Of a DNA stretch of 64,000 nt, positions 23,712-31,935 are shown in pieces. Position numbers and translations under genes: made by a program. The notes beneath the pieces were generated by a model. It did not search any database and was not told the origin of the DNA. It worked only from the letters and a program-made list of their open reading frames with translations. The DNA comes from Haloferula sp. BvORR071 (GTDB lineage: Bacteria > Verrucomicrobiota > Verrucomicrobiia > Verrucomicrobiales > Akkermansiaceae): the NCBI RefSeq assembly GCF_000739615.1, contig NZ_BATP01000060.1:217436-281435 (forward strand), read 5' to 3'. Within the stretch, counting starts at the first letter, position 1. The number at the start of each line of letters is the position of its first letter.

Positions 23712-24191
23712 TTACCAGTTCGTGGAATTGAAGACCCGCACGCCGCCGTCGGCCACTTGGGGAAGAGTATTGTTGCTGCGGATCTGCAGCGTGCCGCCAT
23801 TGAGTTCCAGCTTGAAAGGTCCTCCGAAATCCGAGGTTTCCAGCCAGAAGCTGAGGACCACGGCATCGACCGGTCCGGGTCCGGCCTTGTTAGGATCGGT
23901 TTGGCCCGGGGCATCGCTGTCCGCATTGTCTCGGCCCATCTGGTCCATCTGCGCGGGCTCGAGCTGCCTGCCTGAGCCCGTGGTCAGGCGGATCGGCTTG
24001 AGGTAGTCCATCTCCTGGCCGTCGCGCGGCTTGAGGAAGACGCGCAGCCAGAGGTTGGCATGGTCGCGTTCCACCATGCATTCCGTGACCCTGTAGCGGG
24101 CCGCCGGATCCGGGCTCCACTCGTAGGGCCGGAACCACTGCCACCCCGCAAACAGCACCGACACCCCGAGGGCAAGGAGGAGAAGCTTCAT
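23712..24191 (-). CDS. Anchored or secreted protein of unknown function
   Basis: 159 residues from the ATG at 24191, chosen because it starts a hydrophobic segment (MKLLLLALGVSVLFAGW) and leaves room for the terminator upstream. The mature part is polar and probably beta-rich, with a central Gln/Asp/Pro-rich linker and a C-terminal stretch ending VRVFNSTNW. No family is recognised. It lies 11 nt upstream of coaX on the same strand. Confidence 0.65.
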   Translation of the reverse strand: MKLLLLALGVSVLFAGWQWFRPYEWSPDPAARYRVTECMVERDHANLWLRVFLKPRDGQEMDYLKPIRLTTGSGRQLEPAQMDQMGRDNADSDAPGQTDPNKAGPGPVDAVVLSFWLETSDFGGPFKLELNGGTLQIRSNNTLPQVADGGVRVFNSTNW

Positions 24192-24246
24192 GCGGCGCGT
24201 CACGGCCGCAGGCTGTAGCGGACCTCTACCTGTGGGCAAACGAAAA

Positions 24247-24272
24247 CGGGCGGACCCTTCCGGATCCGCCCG
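24247..24272 (-). terminator. Intrinsic terminator of the ammonium transporter gene
   Basis: Stem CGGGCGGA (24247-24254) / TCCGCCCG (24265-24272), loop 10 nt. Read on the minus strand the stem is followed by TTTTCGTTT. It lies 31 nt beyond the stop of the transporter gene, so it should separate it from the coaX operon. Confidence 0.8.
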
Positions 24273-24303
24273 CTGTGAGATGTTGTTGGGAATCTTTCGG
24301 TGA

Positions 24304-25812
24304 TTAGTGCTCGTAGCCCGCTTCGCCGTGGTCGGCGAGGTCGAGGCCGGCGGTTTCGGTCTCCACATCCGGACGGAGGCCGAAGATCACCTTCACGATC
24401 GTCGCGATCACCGCGGTGGCCACCACGCTCCAGACGATGGTCAGGCCGACTGCCTTGAGCTGGTTCATCACCAGGCCATCCATCAGGTTCATGCCCTTGT
24501 CGCCGAGCACCGGGTTCACGTTCGGATCGGCGAAGACGCCGGTCAGGATCGCACCCATGGTGCCGCCGATGCCGTGCACACCGAAGGTGTCGAGCGCATC
24601 GTCATAGCCAAGAGCCTTCTTGAGGTAGGCGCAGGCGGAGAAGCAAACCACACCAGCCAGCACACCCATGATCACCGAGGAGGTGAAGGAGACGAAGCCG
24701 CAAGCGGGAGTGATCACCACCAGGCCGGCCACGATACCGGAGCAGAAACCAAGCACGCTCGGCTTGCCCTTGATGACCCACTCGGCGAGGGCCCAGAAGA
24801 GGCCCGCGGTGCCAGCGGCGAGGGTGGTGGTCACGAAGGCATTCGAAGCGATGCCGTCAGCAGCAAGAGCGGAACCGGCGTTGAAGCCATACCAGCCGAC
24901 CCACAGCATGCCAGTGCCGACCATGCAGAGAACCATGCTGTGCGGGCTCATCGGCTCCTTGCCGAAGCCGTAGCGCTTGCCGAGCATCAGGCAGAGGACG
25001 AGGGCGCTCCAACCGGAGGTCATGTGCACCACAGTGCCGCCAGCGAAGTCGATCGCCTTGATCGCGGCATCCTTGTTCAGCGGACCGCACATCAGGCCGG
25101 TGCCGCCCCACACCATGTGGGCGAAGGGGAAGTAAACGGCGAACATCCAGATGAGGATGAAGACCATGATCGAGATGTACTTCATGCGCTCGGCGATCGC
25201 GCCAACGATCAGGGCCGGAGTGATGATCGCGAAGGTCAGCTGGAACATGGCCCAGATGCCGTCGGAGATCCACGCGAAGCCAGCCCCCACGTTACCCGGG
25301 GAGATGCCCTTCAGCATGAAGTTCTCCTTGATGTCACCGATGATAGCACCAGCAGGAGCGGCTGCATTCGAGCCGAAGCACAGCGAGTAACCGCAGAGCC
25401 ACCAGAGCGGCGTGATCAAGCAGGCGCAACCGAGACACTGGGCCATCACGGAGAGCACGTTCTTGCGGCGGACCAGACCGCCGTAGAAAAGAGCCAGACC
25501 CGGCAAGGTCATGAAAAGCACCAGCGCGGTGCTCATCATCTGCCAAGCGTTGTGTCCCGGACCGGGGCCGGCCACCAGGGAAGCGGCTCCGCTCTCCATC
25601 TTCGGCCGGCTGACGTTGTTCATGTAGGCCTCGATGTCGGCAAGGCGCTCTTCCACGGTTGGCGTGGGGGCGGCGGCGGCGGGGGCCTCGGCTGCTGCCG
25701 GGGCCGGAGGTGGTGTCTCCTGCGCGCGGGCACTCTGTGCCAGTGGCAGGACCATCATTGCTGCGGCAGCCAGTGCAAATGCACCGCTTGCCATTCGTGT
25801 TTTCAGGCTCAT
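24304..25812 (-). CDS. amt: Ammonium transporter (Amt family)
   Basis: 502 residues. A signal peptide (to about residue 30) and an Ala/Pro-rich linker precede 11 membrane helices starting near residue 90. The conducting twin histidines are in GGTVVHMTSGW and DTFGVHGIGG; the phenylalanine-gate and family signature DFAGGTVVH are clear. The cytoplasmic tail ends GLDLADHGEAGYEH. The product imports ammonium. No glnK/glnB gene is adjacent, unlike the classic glnK-amtB pair. A sigma-54 promoter match upstream fits nitrogen control, and the nearby glutaminase is another ammonia-related protein, though 12 kb away. Confidence 0.96.
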   Translation of the reverse strand: MSLKTRMASGAFALAAAAMMVLPLAQSARAQETPPPAPAAAEAPAAAAPTPTVEERLADIEAYMNNVSRPKMESGAASLVAGPGPGHNAWQMMSTALVLFMTLPGLALFYGGLVRRKNVLSVMAQCLGCACLITPLWWLCGYSLCFGSNAAAPAGAIIGDIKENFMLKGISPGNVGAGFAWISDGIWAMFQLTFAIITPALIVGAIAERMKYISIMVFILIWMFAVYFPFAHMVWGGTGLMCGPLNKDAAIKAIDFAGGTVVHMTSGWSALVLCLMLGKRYGFGKEPMSPHSMVLCMVGTGMLWVGWYGFNAGSALAADGIASNAFVTTTLAAGTAGLFWALAEWVIKGKPSVLGFCSGIVAGLVVITPACGFVSFTSSVIMGVLAGVVCFSACAYLKKALGYDDALDTFGVHGIGGTMGAILTGVFADPNVNPVLGDKGMNLMDGLVMNQLKAVGLTIVWSVVATAVIATIVKVIFGLRPDVETETAGLDLADHGEAGYEH

Positions 25813-25883
25813 GTCGACTCGGTTTCGGATGGATTGGGGCGAGCTGGGCCCGATCCGGCCCTAACTGCTTGGAGACCGCGAAA

Positions 25884-25899
25884 AGCAGACGCCGTGCCA
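25884..25899 (-). promoter_or_regulatory. Sigma-54 (-24/-12) promoter for amt
   Basis: On the minus strand the sequence is TGGCACG-GCGT-CTGCT. It matches the consensus TGGCACG-N4-TTGCW with one mismatch (C for the first T of the -12 box) and exact spacing between the invariant GG and GC. It predicts a start site about 60 nt before the amt ATG. No other sigma-54 match this good was noticed upstream of a gene in this window. Confidence 0.65.
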
Positions 25900-26111
25900 A
25901 TGCCGATTTGAGTCAATTCATCGTTGGTGATGAATGAGATGTGAAAATTGAGGTCGCAATTTCGCGGAGCTGCGAGCCACTCCCGTCTCAGCAGCCTCAA
26001 GGGGCCTTGGATTCCATCGCCCAATGGCACGAGGCGCTGAACGCAGGGCGTTCGCCGCTTGTCTCAACGCCTTCCCTCCGACCTTGGAAACTTGGTCGAT
26101 CCGCCGGCCCC

Positions 26112-27026
26112 TCAGGGCCCCACCGGGGGAGTGACGAAGGACGTATAGATCGGATCGTAGCTCACCCGGAAGATCTCGCGCACCTGGGTTGTGTCGATCG
26201 GAGTGCTGTAGGTGAAGGGTGTCGTGCCGGTGACGTCGAAGGCCTCGGCGATGACGCTCCAACCAAACAAAGGCGCGGGATCTTGTTTCTCGACTGAGCA
26301 GGTAACTCCCTTGCCGGGTGTGAAGCTCATGGAGAAGTTGCCGCCCGTGGTGGCGGTGGTGATCGGCGGCGGGGTGAGCTTCGGCTCCAGCTTGATGTTG
26401 TCGATCGCTGCCACCAACTCGCCCGTGGCGCTCGTCTTGGGAAAGAACCGGAATCCGACGACCTCAATGTTTGCGAGCATCTGCGGTGTCACGCTTACCG
26501 CCGTGAAGGCTCCGAGCGTATTGATGTAGTACCATTTGTCGGTGAAGCTGAATCGCAGCGAATACCAGCCGCTCTCCGGGAAGTCCGTGTCGAAGAAGAC
26601 TTCGCTGTAGTAGACCCTCTCGCCCGCCGGGCCGTTCGCGTAGACGATGCAGTCGACGCCATCGAAGTCTGGCAGCGAGTCGATCAGGATATCCGCGTGG
26701 ATCGCCGCAATGTTCTCGGTCAAGTAGTTGCCCACCAGTTTGCCACCACCAGCGTTGTTTGCCACGTCGGTGAAGAAGATCAAAGGGGCGTTGTTGGTGT
26801 GATAAAAGTACGCGAAGCCGTCGCCTTGATCGTCGAACCACTGCGGGTAGAAGAAATCTCCGTCAGGCTGCACGGAGTAGTCCAAGACAGTCCAGGCGTC
26901 CGAGTTGTCCTTGGAGGGAAAGGCTTCCCAGGCACCCGCTTCAGCAGCGCGGGCGGGACTGGCGATCAGGAGGCACAGGCAGGCAGAGGCTATGGCCTGC
27001 GGGAGGGCAGGAAGTCGGGAGACCAT
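26112..27026 (-). CDS. Secreted protein of unknown function with FRV-type C-terminal module
   Basis: 304 residues. A signal peptide (1-27, cleavage near SPARAAEAG) precedes a beta-rich body of about 190 residues with many aromatic and Asp residues (for example DGFAYFYHTNNAP and FFDTDFPESGWYSLRF), compatible with a jelly-roll or carbohydrate-binding fold. The last 90 residues resemble the C-terminal module of the giant protein at 2989-11067: a strand with xEKxD, a W, then FRV near the end. No catalytic motif is recognised. Confidence 0.75.
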   Translation of the reverse strand: MVSRLPALPQAIASACLCLLIASPARAAEAGAWEAFPSKDNSDAWTVLDYSVQPDGDFFYPQWFDDQGDGFAYFYHTNNAPLIFFTDVANNAGGGKLVGNYLTENIAAIHADILIDSLPDFDGVDCIVYANGPAGERVYYSEVFFDTDFPESGWYSLRFSFTDKWYYINTLGAFTAVSVTPQMLANIEVVGFRFFPKTSATGELVAAIDNIKLEPKLTPPPITTATTGGNFSMSFTPGKGVTCSVEKQDPAPLFGWSVIAEAFDVTGTTPFTYSTPIDTTQVREIFRVSYDPIYTSFVTPPVGP

Positions 27027-27188
27027 CCCTTGTTCTTAGCAGGAAATGCGCCTTCGTGAAATGCATAAATGTTCCACACCACAATTGCCGGCAGGTGGGC
27101 CTTCGGGCAGCGTTGGCGGGCCGCATTCTTAAGGATTGCTGACTCTTCGGGCTTCACGCGGAAACCGCTCCATGCTAAGAGCCGCGCC

Positions 27189-27947
27189 ATGAAGTTCCCG
27201 TTCGTGGTGGCCATGCTGGCCTTGTCGATGGTCTGCTTCCACTGCACCCAAATCGAGCCGCTGCCGGGCTACCAGGATGGGGCGGTGGGCATCCGGGGCG
27301 GCGCGCCGCTGGTCTCCGGCGGCTCGCACACGGTCTCCGCGCCCTCCGGTGGCGGTGGCGACATCGCCCGGAAAATCAACCTGAAGGTGGACATGGTCGC
27401 GCGCGGCACCCACGGGCGGAGGGTCGTGAGGCCGATGAGGCCCCAGTACATCACCATCCACTCCACCCAGAATTACAGCGCGGATGCGGAGCGCCATTCG
27501 CTGGCGCTCAAGCGCGGCGCACTGCGTTCGGCGATGCGGCCCGGCGGCAACCGCATCGGCTACTTGATCTGGCACTTCACGGTGGATGACCACGTGGCGA
27601 TCCAGCACATGCCAGTGACAGAGCAGGGCGAGCACGCCGACTTCGCGGGTCCCGGCAACCGTCTCTCAATCGGTATCGAGATGTGCGAGAACCGCGGCAA
27701 CAACCGCGCCGTGACCATCGAGCACACGGCCATGCTCACCGCCAAGCTGATGCACGAGAACGGCATCCCACTGAGCCATGTGGTGCCGCACTACCACTGG
27801 CCGCGCGCCGGCAAGAATCCGCCGAACAAGAATTGCCCCCACTTCCTGATGGACAACGGTCGGCCGGGCGCGAAGTGGCGCTGGTTCCTCAGCCGCGTGA
27901 ACTTCTACTACAAGAACGCCTACCAGGCGAGCTATGCCTCCCGCTGA
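27189..27947 (+). CDS. N-acetylmuramoyl-L-alanine amidase (Amidase_2 family), exported
   Basis: 252 residues from the ATG at 27189, where a hydrophobic signal begins (MKFPFVVAMLALSMVCFHC); Cys16 or Cys19 could make it a lipoprotein, but neither lipobox is ideal. A Gly/Ser linker leads to the amidase fold at 75-235. Zinc-ligand motifs are visible: ITIHSTQN, the HYHW region and NKNCPHFL, together with GIEMCEN. The family cuts the bond between MurNAc and the stem peptide. The last 14 nt overlap the next gene, suggesting coupled translation. Confidence 0.9.
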   Translation: MKFPFVVAMLALSMVCFHCTQIEPLPGYQDGAVGIRGGAPLVSGGSHTVSAPSGGGGDIARKINLKVDMVARGTHGRRVVRPMRPQYITIHSTQNYSADAERHSLALKRGALRSAMRPGGNRIGYLIWHFTVDDHVAIQHMPVTEQGEHADFAGPGNRLSIGIEMCENRGNNRAVTIEHTAMLTAKLMHENGIPLSHVVPHYHWPRAGKNPPNKNCPHFLMDNGRPGAKWRWFLSRVNFYYKNAYQASYASR

Positions 27948-28377
27948 CGCCATGGATAGGGAGGGCGGGCCGCGGCGCGAACCGCCGGCCTCGCACGGCA
28001 GTCCGGGCAACCGCGACACCTTGTTAGACCCGGAGCGCTTCTACGTCTGCCAGCGCTGCACCGCCTGCTGCAAGTGGCCGGGCGACGTGCGGCTGGAGGA
28101 GGATGAGATCGCGCCGATCGCGAGCTTCCTCGGCATGGCTGAGGAAGAGTTCATTGCCACCTACACCCGCCTGCGCACGAATCGCAATGGCCTCTCCCTG
28201 ATCGAAAAGGATAACCACGAGTGCATCATGCTGGAAGCCGGCGGCTGCCGCATCCACCCGGTCAAGCCCGAGCAGTGCCGCGGCTTCCCGAACAAGTGGA
28301 ACTTCGCCGGCTGGCGCGAGGTCTGCGAGGCCAAGCCGATCCCGATGGCCGAGGCGCGGGCGAGGGGACTGGTCTAG
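27934..28377 (+). CDS. YkgJ-type cysteine cluster protein
   Basis: 147 residues. The pattern CQRCTACC (about residues 39-46) followed by separated cysteines in HECIM, GGCRIHP, EQCRGFP and EVCEA is the YkgJ/UPF0153 pattern, thought to bind zinc or an iron-sulfur cluster; the function is not known. The ATG at 27934 overlaps the amidase gene; an in-frame ATG at 27952 would remove six residues and avoid overlap, so the start is uncertain. Confidence 0.85.
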   Translation: MPPADAMDREGGPRREPPASHGSPGNRDTLLDPERFYVCQRCTACCKWPGDVRLEEDEIAPIASFLGMAEEEFIATYTRLRTNRNGLSLIEKDNHECIMLEAGGCRIHPVKPEQCRGFPNKWNFAGWREVCEAKPIPMAEARARGLV

Positions 28378-28390
28378 TCGGAAAAAAGAA

Positions 28391-28417
28391 ACCCGGACCG
28401 CGAGTTGCGAGCCGGGT
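28391..28417 (-). terminator. Intrinsic terminator of the PEP-CTERM gene
   Basis: Stem ACCCGG (28391-28396) / CCGGGT (28412-28417). On the minus strand it is followed by TTTCTTTTTTC. It lies 30 nt beyond the PEP-CTERM stop codon and just after the convergent YkgJ gene. Confidence 0.7.
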
Positions 28418-28446
28418 CTCCCGCGGAGCTTGTTTGGAGCTTCGGT

Positions 28447-29247
28447 TCAGCGGCGGCGGCGCAGTAGGCCCAGCAGGCCGAGGGCCCCCAGGAGCGCGGC
28501 AGCCGGCTCGGGGACGACCGTCGTGAAGCTCACCGTCATGTTGTCGAGAGCGAGACCTGCGTCGTTGCCTGCCTCATTGGCATCCGTCCAGCGGATGAAG
28601 AATGACTCGCCGGGAGCAATGTCGAGACCAGTGATGGTTGCGAGGTAGCTGCCCTGGTTGGTGGCATTGTTGCCGTCCAGCGCGCCATTGCTGGCGACGA
28701 AAGCCGGGCCATTCAGCGTGGTGGTGGCAGTCAGGCCCGCCGCAGTGAGGAAGTTGGCCGAAGTGACGCCAGCAGAGTCGCTGCTTCCCGCTGCCGCCAC
28801 GAAGACATTCTGGGCGCTGGTGGAGCTCCGCCAAAATTCAGCAGTGAGCGAAATCTGGACCTCGGTGATCGTGAGCGTGCTGCTGTTCGTCACCTCGAAA
28901 CCGAGAGCCATGATCTGGGTGCCTGAGGCAAGCATGCCCAAGGCTCTCTCGGTGGTGGCCGTCGTTCCATAGCTGTAAATGGCCCCGCCGTTTCCGCTGC
29001 CATTGTCCGCAGTGAAATTGGGACCGGTAGTCGCGGTTCCTCCAACCTTGGTTCCGACGAAGCCAGTTCCCGTGATCGCTGTCTGCACCCCGACCGTTCC
29101 GGAGAAAAAGGTGGCAGTGCTGGTGGTCGGCAGGGCGTCGAAATTCTCGGTGATCGTCGCTCCGGTGAAAACGTAAGCGGCGTTTGCCAGGCTTGGCAGC
29201 AGGAGGCAGGCGGTAGCTATCAGCGGGGAAATCCTTCGGGCAGTCAT
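28447..29247 (-). CDS. PEP-CTERM secreted protein
   Basis: 266 residues from the ATG at 29247, which starts a good signal peptide (MTARRISPLIATACLLLPSLANA). The body is Thr/Ser/Gly/Asn-rich, low in charge, and looks like the beta-sandwich of many PEP-CTERM proteins. The C-terminus is a textbook sorting signal: VPEPAAALLGALGLLGLLRRRR is split here as VPEP, a hydrophobic helix and four arginines. It should be processed by an exosortase, which is not encoded in this window. The function is unknown, probably extracellular matrix or surface. Confidence 0.9.
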   Translation of the reverse strand: MTARRISPLIATACLLLPSLANAAYVFTGATITENFDALPTTSTATFFSGTVGVQTAITGTGFVGTKVGGTATTGPNFTADNGSGNGGAIYSYGTTATTERALGMLASGTQIMALGFEVTNSSTLTITEVQISLTAEFWRSSTSAQNVFVAAAGSSDSAGVTSANFLTAAGLTATTTLNGPAFVASNGALDGNNATNQGSYLATITGLDIAPGESFFIRWTDANEAGNDAGLALDNMTVSFTTVVPEPAAALLGALGLLGLLRRRR

Positions 29248-29588
29248 CGCGGGGAGTTGGGGAGTGGGTTGCTGGGGTGGCAAAAAAGCGATTGATACTG
29301 GTGTTCAACAAAGCAGTGCCGGTGCCACGGGGAAGGAAAAATAGGCTTTGTGACGAAACCGTTGGGGCCTTCAGTCCGCAAAGGAAGCCCTCCGGCTCAT
29401 GGCGGAAAAACCTTCGCGAACTGAGTGCAAAGACGCCCAAGCCGGCTTCACGCCACCAGGGCGGGACGGCCCGCGGATCGCTCCGAAAATAACTTGTTCG
29501 AGTTGCGTCTTCTTATCTAACCAAATCGCCATGGTATTTTCCATGGAGCGCGTGAGAGCAATTTGCCGCTCGTATTCGCACATAAAAA
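29248..29588. other. Non-coding stretch upstream of the PEP-CTERM gene
   Basis: No convincing gene on either strand. The part next to the PEP-CTERM start is likely to hold its promoter, but no clear -35/-10 pair was seen. The right part ends at the ilvN terminator. Confidence 0.5.
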
Positions 29589-29615
29589 CGGCCTTCCGTC
29601 GGAGACGGAAGGCCG
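29589..29615 (-). terminator. Strong intrinsic terminator of the ilv operon
   Basis: Perfect 12-bp stem CGGCCTTCCGTC (29589-29600) / GACGGAAGGCCG (29604-29615) with a 3-nt loop. On the minus strand it is followed by TTTTTATG. It lies 31 nt after the ilvN stop codon. Confidence 0.92.
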
Positions 29616-29646
29616 CATGAGAAAAACGGACGCCAACCAGGCTGGA

Positions 29647-30189
29647 TCAGGTCGCCTGCTCGCCGCGGGCCATCACCACCTTGCCGGTGCGCACGGTCTC
29701 GATGATCTCAAACTGCGAGAACATGCCGACTGCGGCGTCCACCTTCGGGCTGTCGCCGGTGATCATCACGATCATCGAGGAGGGGGTCAGGTCCACGGTC
29801 TTGCCGCCGAAGTGCTCGGTGATCTGCAGCGCCTGGGAGCGGTCGTCCGGGGAGCACTTGATCTTGATCAGGATCATCTCCTTGGTGACCGAGTCCGCCG
29901 AGGTGTGCTCGAAGCAGTGGATCACGTCGATCAGCTTGGAGACCTGCTTGATGATCTGGTCGAGCCCCTGTGGATCACCGCTGATGCCGATGGTCATCCG
30001 CGAGAAGTTCGCGTTGCGGCCTTCGGAGACCACCAGCGAGTCGATGTTGAAGCCGCGGCGCGAGAAGACCTGGCAAATCCGCATCAGGACGCCGGGCTCG
30101 TTGTTCACGAGGATCGAGAGCGTGTGCATGGCGCCGCGGCGCGGGATCATGCCGCTGCCGGGGGCTTCGGTGGTAACGATGGTTTGCAT
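29647..30189 (-). CDS. ilvN: Acetolactate synthase, small regulatory subunit
   Basis: 180 residues. An ACT domain (about 20-95) begins with MHTLSILVNNEPGVLMRIC and contains SRRGFNIDSLVV; the C-terminal domain includes FGGKTVDLTPSSMIVMITG. It activates the catalytic subunit and gives valine feedback inhibition. A 20-residue extension precedes the usual start; the ATG within it (MHTLS) is an alternative. It is the last gene of an operon with ilvB, from which it is separated by two unknown genes. Confidence 0.94.
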   Translation of the reverse strand: MQTIVTTEAPGSGMIPRRGAMHTLSILVNNEPGVLMRICQVFSRRGFNIDSLVVSEGRNANFSRMTIGISGDPQGLDQIIKQVSKLIDVIHCFEHTSADSVTKEMILIKIKCSPDDRSQALQITEHFGGKTVDLTPSSMIVMITGDSPKVDAAVGMFSQFEIIETVRTGKVVMARGEQAT

Positions 30190-30203
30190 GGATTCAGATC
30201 AGG

Positions 30204-31019
30204 TCAGGATTCGGGCGTGACCGGGACCGCTTGGTCCTCGGCAAAGGGTGGAATGAGTAGGTCGGCCTTGCGGCCATCATTGAAGACGATCGGCGCCTGC
30301 TTGGGCCTGCCGCGGATGATCAGCATGTAGTCGGAGTGCCCGCGCAGCCCCACGATCATCGTCTTCTTGCCTTCCATATCGATGCTGCGGGCCTGGATGA
30401 CGGCAAGATTCCATACGTCCTTGATCAGGGCGCTGCGCGCCTGCTCGGACTTGAGGTTGATCAATTCCGGCACGTGGATCAGGAAGACGATGAAGTCTTT
30501 GGCCTCGTGGCAGTAAGTCAGGAACTCGCCATTGTTCTCCGGCTCGACCATTTCGTCGGCACCGCTGCGCTTGTTCATTGCGCGGTTCATTCGGATGGTC
30601 TGTGAGAAAACGTGGGCGGCTGCTTCGGCGGGCAGGGTATTGCCGTGGGCCTTGCCCTGCTTGAGATCGTCGATCTTGTCGTCCGCGGCCTTGAAGGCGG
30701 TATAGCCCGGCAGCTTCGACTCCTCCCACTGGGCATGCCAGCCCACCGCTGCCATTGCCAGTGCCGGTGCGAGCAGCCCGGTGTAAACCCAAGTCCACAG
30801 CGGCAGCGGAATGAAGAAGGCGACGTGGCGGGTACCCGGCGGACCCTTCCGTTCGAGCTGCTTGTGGAAGGACCAAGTCAGGCCCGCCGCCGTGGCCAGC
30901 CCCGCGCACAGGGCCAAGCCTTTGTTCTCCGTGACCCAATAGAGGATCCAGCACGCCACCATCACGCCGGCGAAGCCAGCCGCGAGGGCGAGGATACCTT
31001 GTCCTTTCCAGAAGGTCAT
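30204..31019 (-). CDS. Membrane protein of unknown function (ilv operon, second paralogue)
   Basis: 271 residues. Two N-terminal hydrophobic helices (about 8-50), a third near 75-95, then a soluble domain of about 175 residues. It is a paralogue of the product of the preceding gene: both contain PGYxxFKAADDKI, a HGN motif, EFLTYCH followed by KD, and FLxHVPxL, then VVGLRG-type and YxxIxxG-type strands. No known family is recognised. It overlaps the upstream paralogue by 4 nt (ATGA) and ends 14 nt before ilvN, so it is translated with the branched-chain genes. Confidence 0.8.
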   Translation of the reverse strand: MTFWKGQGILALAAGFAGVMVACWILYWVTENKGLALCAGLATAAGLTWSFHKQLERKGPPGTRHVAFFIPLPLWTWVYTGLLAPALAMAAVGWHAQWEESKLPGYTAFKAADDKIDDLKQGKAHGNTLPAEAAAHVFSQTIRMNRAMNKRSGADEMVEPENNGEFLTYCHEAKDFIVFLIHVPELINLKSEQARSALIKDVWNLAVIQARSIDMEGKKTMIVGLRGHSDYMLIIRGRPKQAPIVFNDGRKADLLIPPFAEDQAVPVTPES

Positions 31020-31864
31020 GGGGATGGCGGTGTTGGCGGAGTGAGCGCAGCCACAGGAGCGGTTTCCGCGAAGATGCGAAACAGCATGTCGGGACGTCCG
31101 GAGCTGTCAGCGCGGGCCGGGGTTTCGTCGGAAGCTTGGCCGTGGAGGATGAAGCCGTAGGTGGTGACACCCCGCAGGCCGACCACGACCCGTGGATTCT
31201 CGTTGCCGAGGTGTGGTGCGATCGTGCGGGCCATGGCCCAAGCGATCTCCACCAGAGTATTCTTGGTGTCCGCGTCCGCATACTTGCGGAGATCCGGGAC
31301 ATGGCAGAGGAAGAGAACGGTGTCCTTGCCCTGATGGCAGTAGGTGAGGAATTGTCCCTGGGTCAGCAGCGGCTTCTTGCTGCCACCGCTGAAGGCAATC
31401 TCGCGCGTCATCCGCATCTGCTTCGAGAAGTCCTCGGCCGCTTGGATGGCCTGAGCGTTGTTGCCATGCGCGGTACCGGATTTAGCGGAGAAGATCTTGT
31501 CGTCGGCGGCCTTGAATTCCGCATAGCCCGGGGTGGCGGCGAGTTCCCTATCTGCGCTGGCGGCAAGGTATTCAAGCCCGATGGCGGGCAGGATCATGAG
31601 CGCGAAGATCCAAGTCCATGCTTTCGCCGGGATGAAGAAGAGGCTGTGCCGGCGCGGTGCTTGCAGCGGCGGCGGGCTGCCTGCGAGCCTGGGCTTCGGC
31701 CCGAAGCGCTGCCATATGGCAGCGTTCAGCAGAGCCGCCAGCGCGAAGCCGAGCACGAAGCCACCGGGAATCTTGAAGGCTGCCCCGGTCACAAGTCCCA
31801 AGATCATCGCCAGTCCGAAAACCGGGATGATCAGGATGCCGAATCCTCTCCAGATGACGATCAT
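31016..31864 (-). CDS. Membrane protein of unknown function (ilv operon, first paralogue)
   Basis: 282 residues. Two N-terminal hydrophobic helices (about 5-45), a further one near 85-105, then a soluble domain with the same motif order as its neighbour: TPGYAEFKAADDKI, AHGNNA, QFLTYCHQGKD, FLCHVPDL and VVVGLRG. The shared Tyr-Cys-His in the middle of the domain is notable. Conservation between the copies is highest there, suggesting a ligand or metal site (inference). It lies 71 nt after ilvB and overlaps the next gene by 4 nt. Confidence 0.8.
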   Translation of the reverse strand: MIVIWRGFGILIIPVFGLAMILGLVTGAAFKIPGGFVLGFALAALLNAAIWQRFGPKPRLAGSPPPLQAPRRHSLFFIPAKAWTWIFALMILPAIGLEYLAASADRELAATPGYAEFKAADDKIFSAKSGTAHGNNAQAIQAAEDFSKQMRMTREIAFSGGSKKPLLTQGQFLTYCHQGKDTVLFLCHVPDLRKYADADTKNTLVEIAWAMARTIAPHLGNENPRVVVGLRGVTTYGFILHGQASDETPARADSSGRPDMLFRIFAETAPVAALTPPTPPSP

Positions 31865-31935
31865 CGCGACGAGATGTGAAGGTCAGAGGGTCCGGGCGAA
31901 GCAAGGCTGTCGCCCGGACCGAAAGCAAACATACC

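Noticed and set aside
24307..25911. Open frame of 534 codons opposite the ammonium transporter
   Set aside because: Antisense to a clear membrane transporter; product is His/Glu/Gly-rich shadow.
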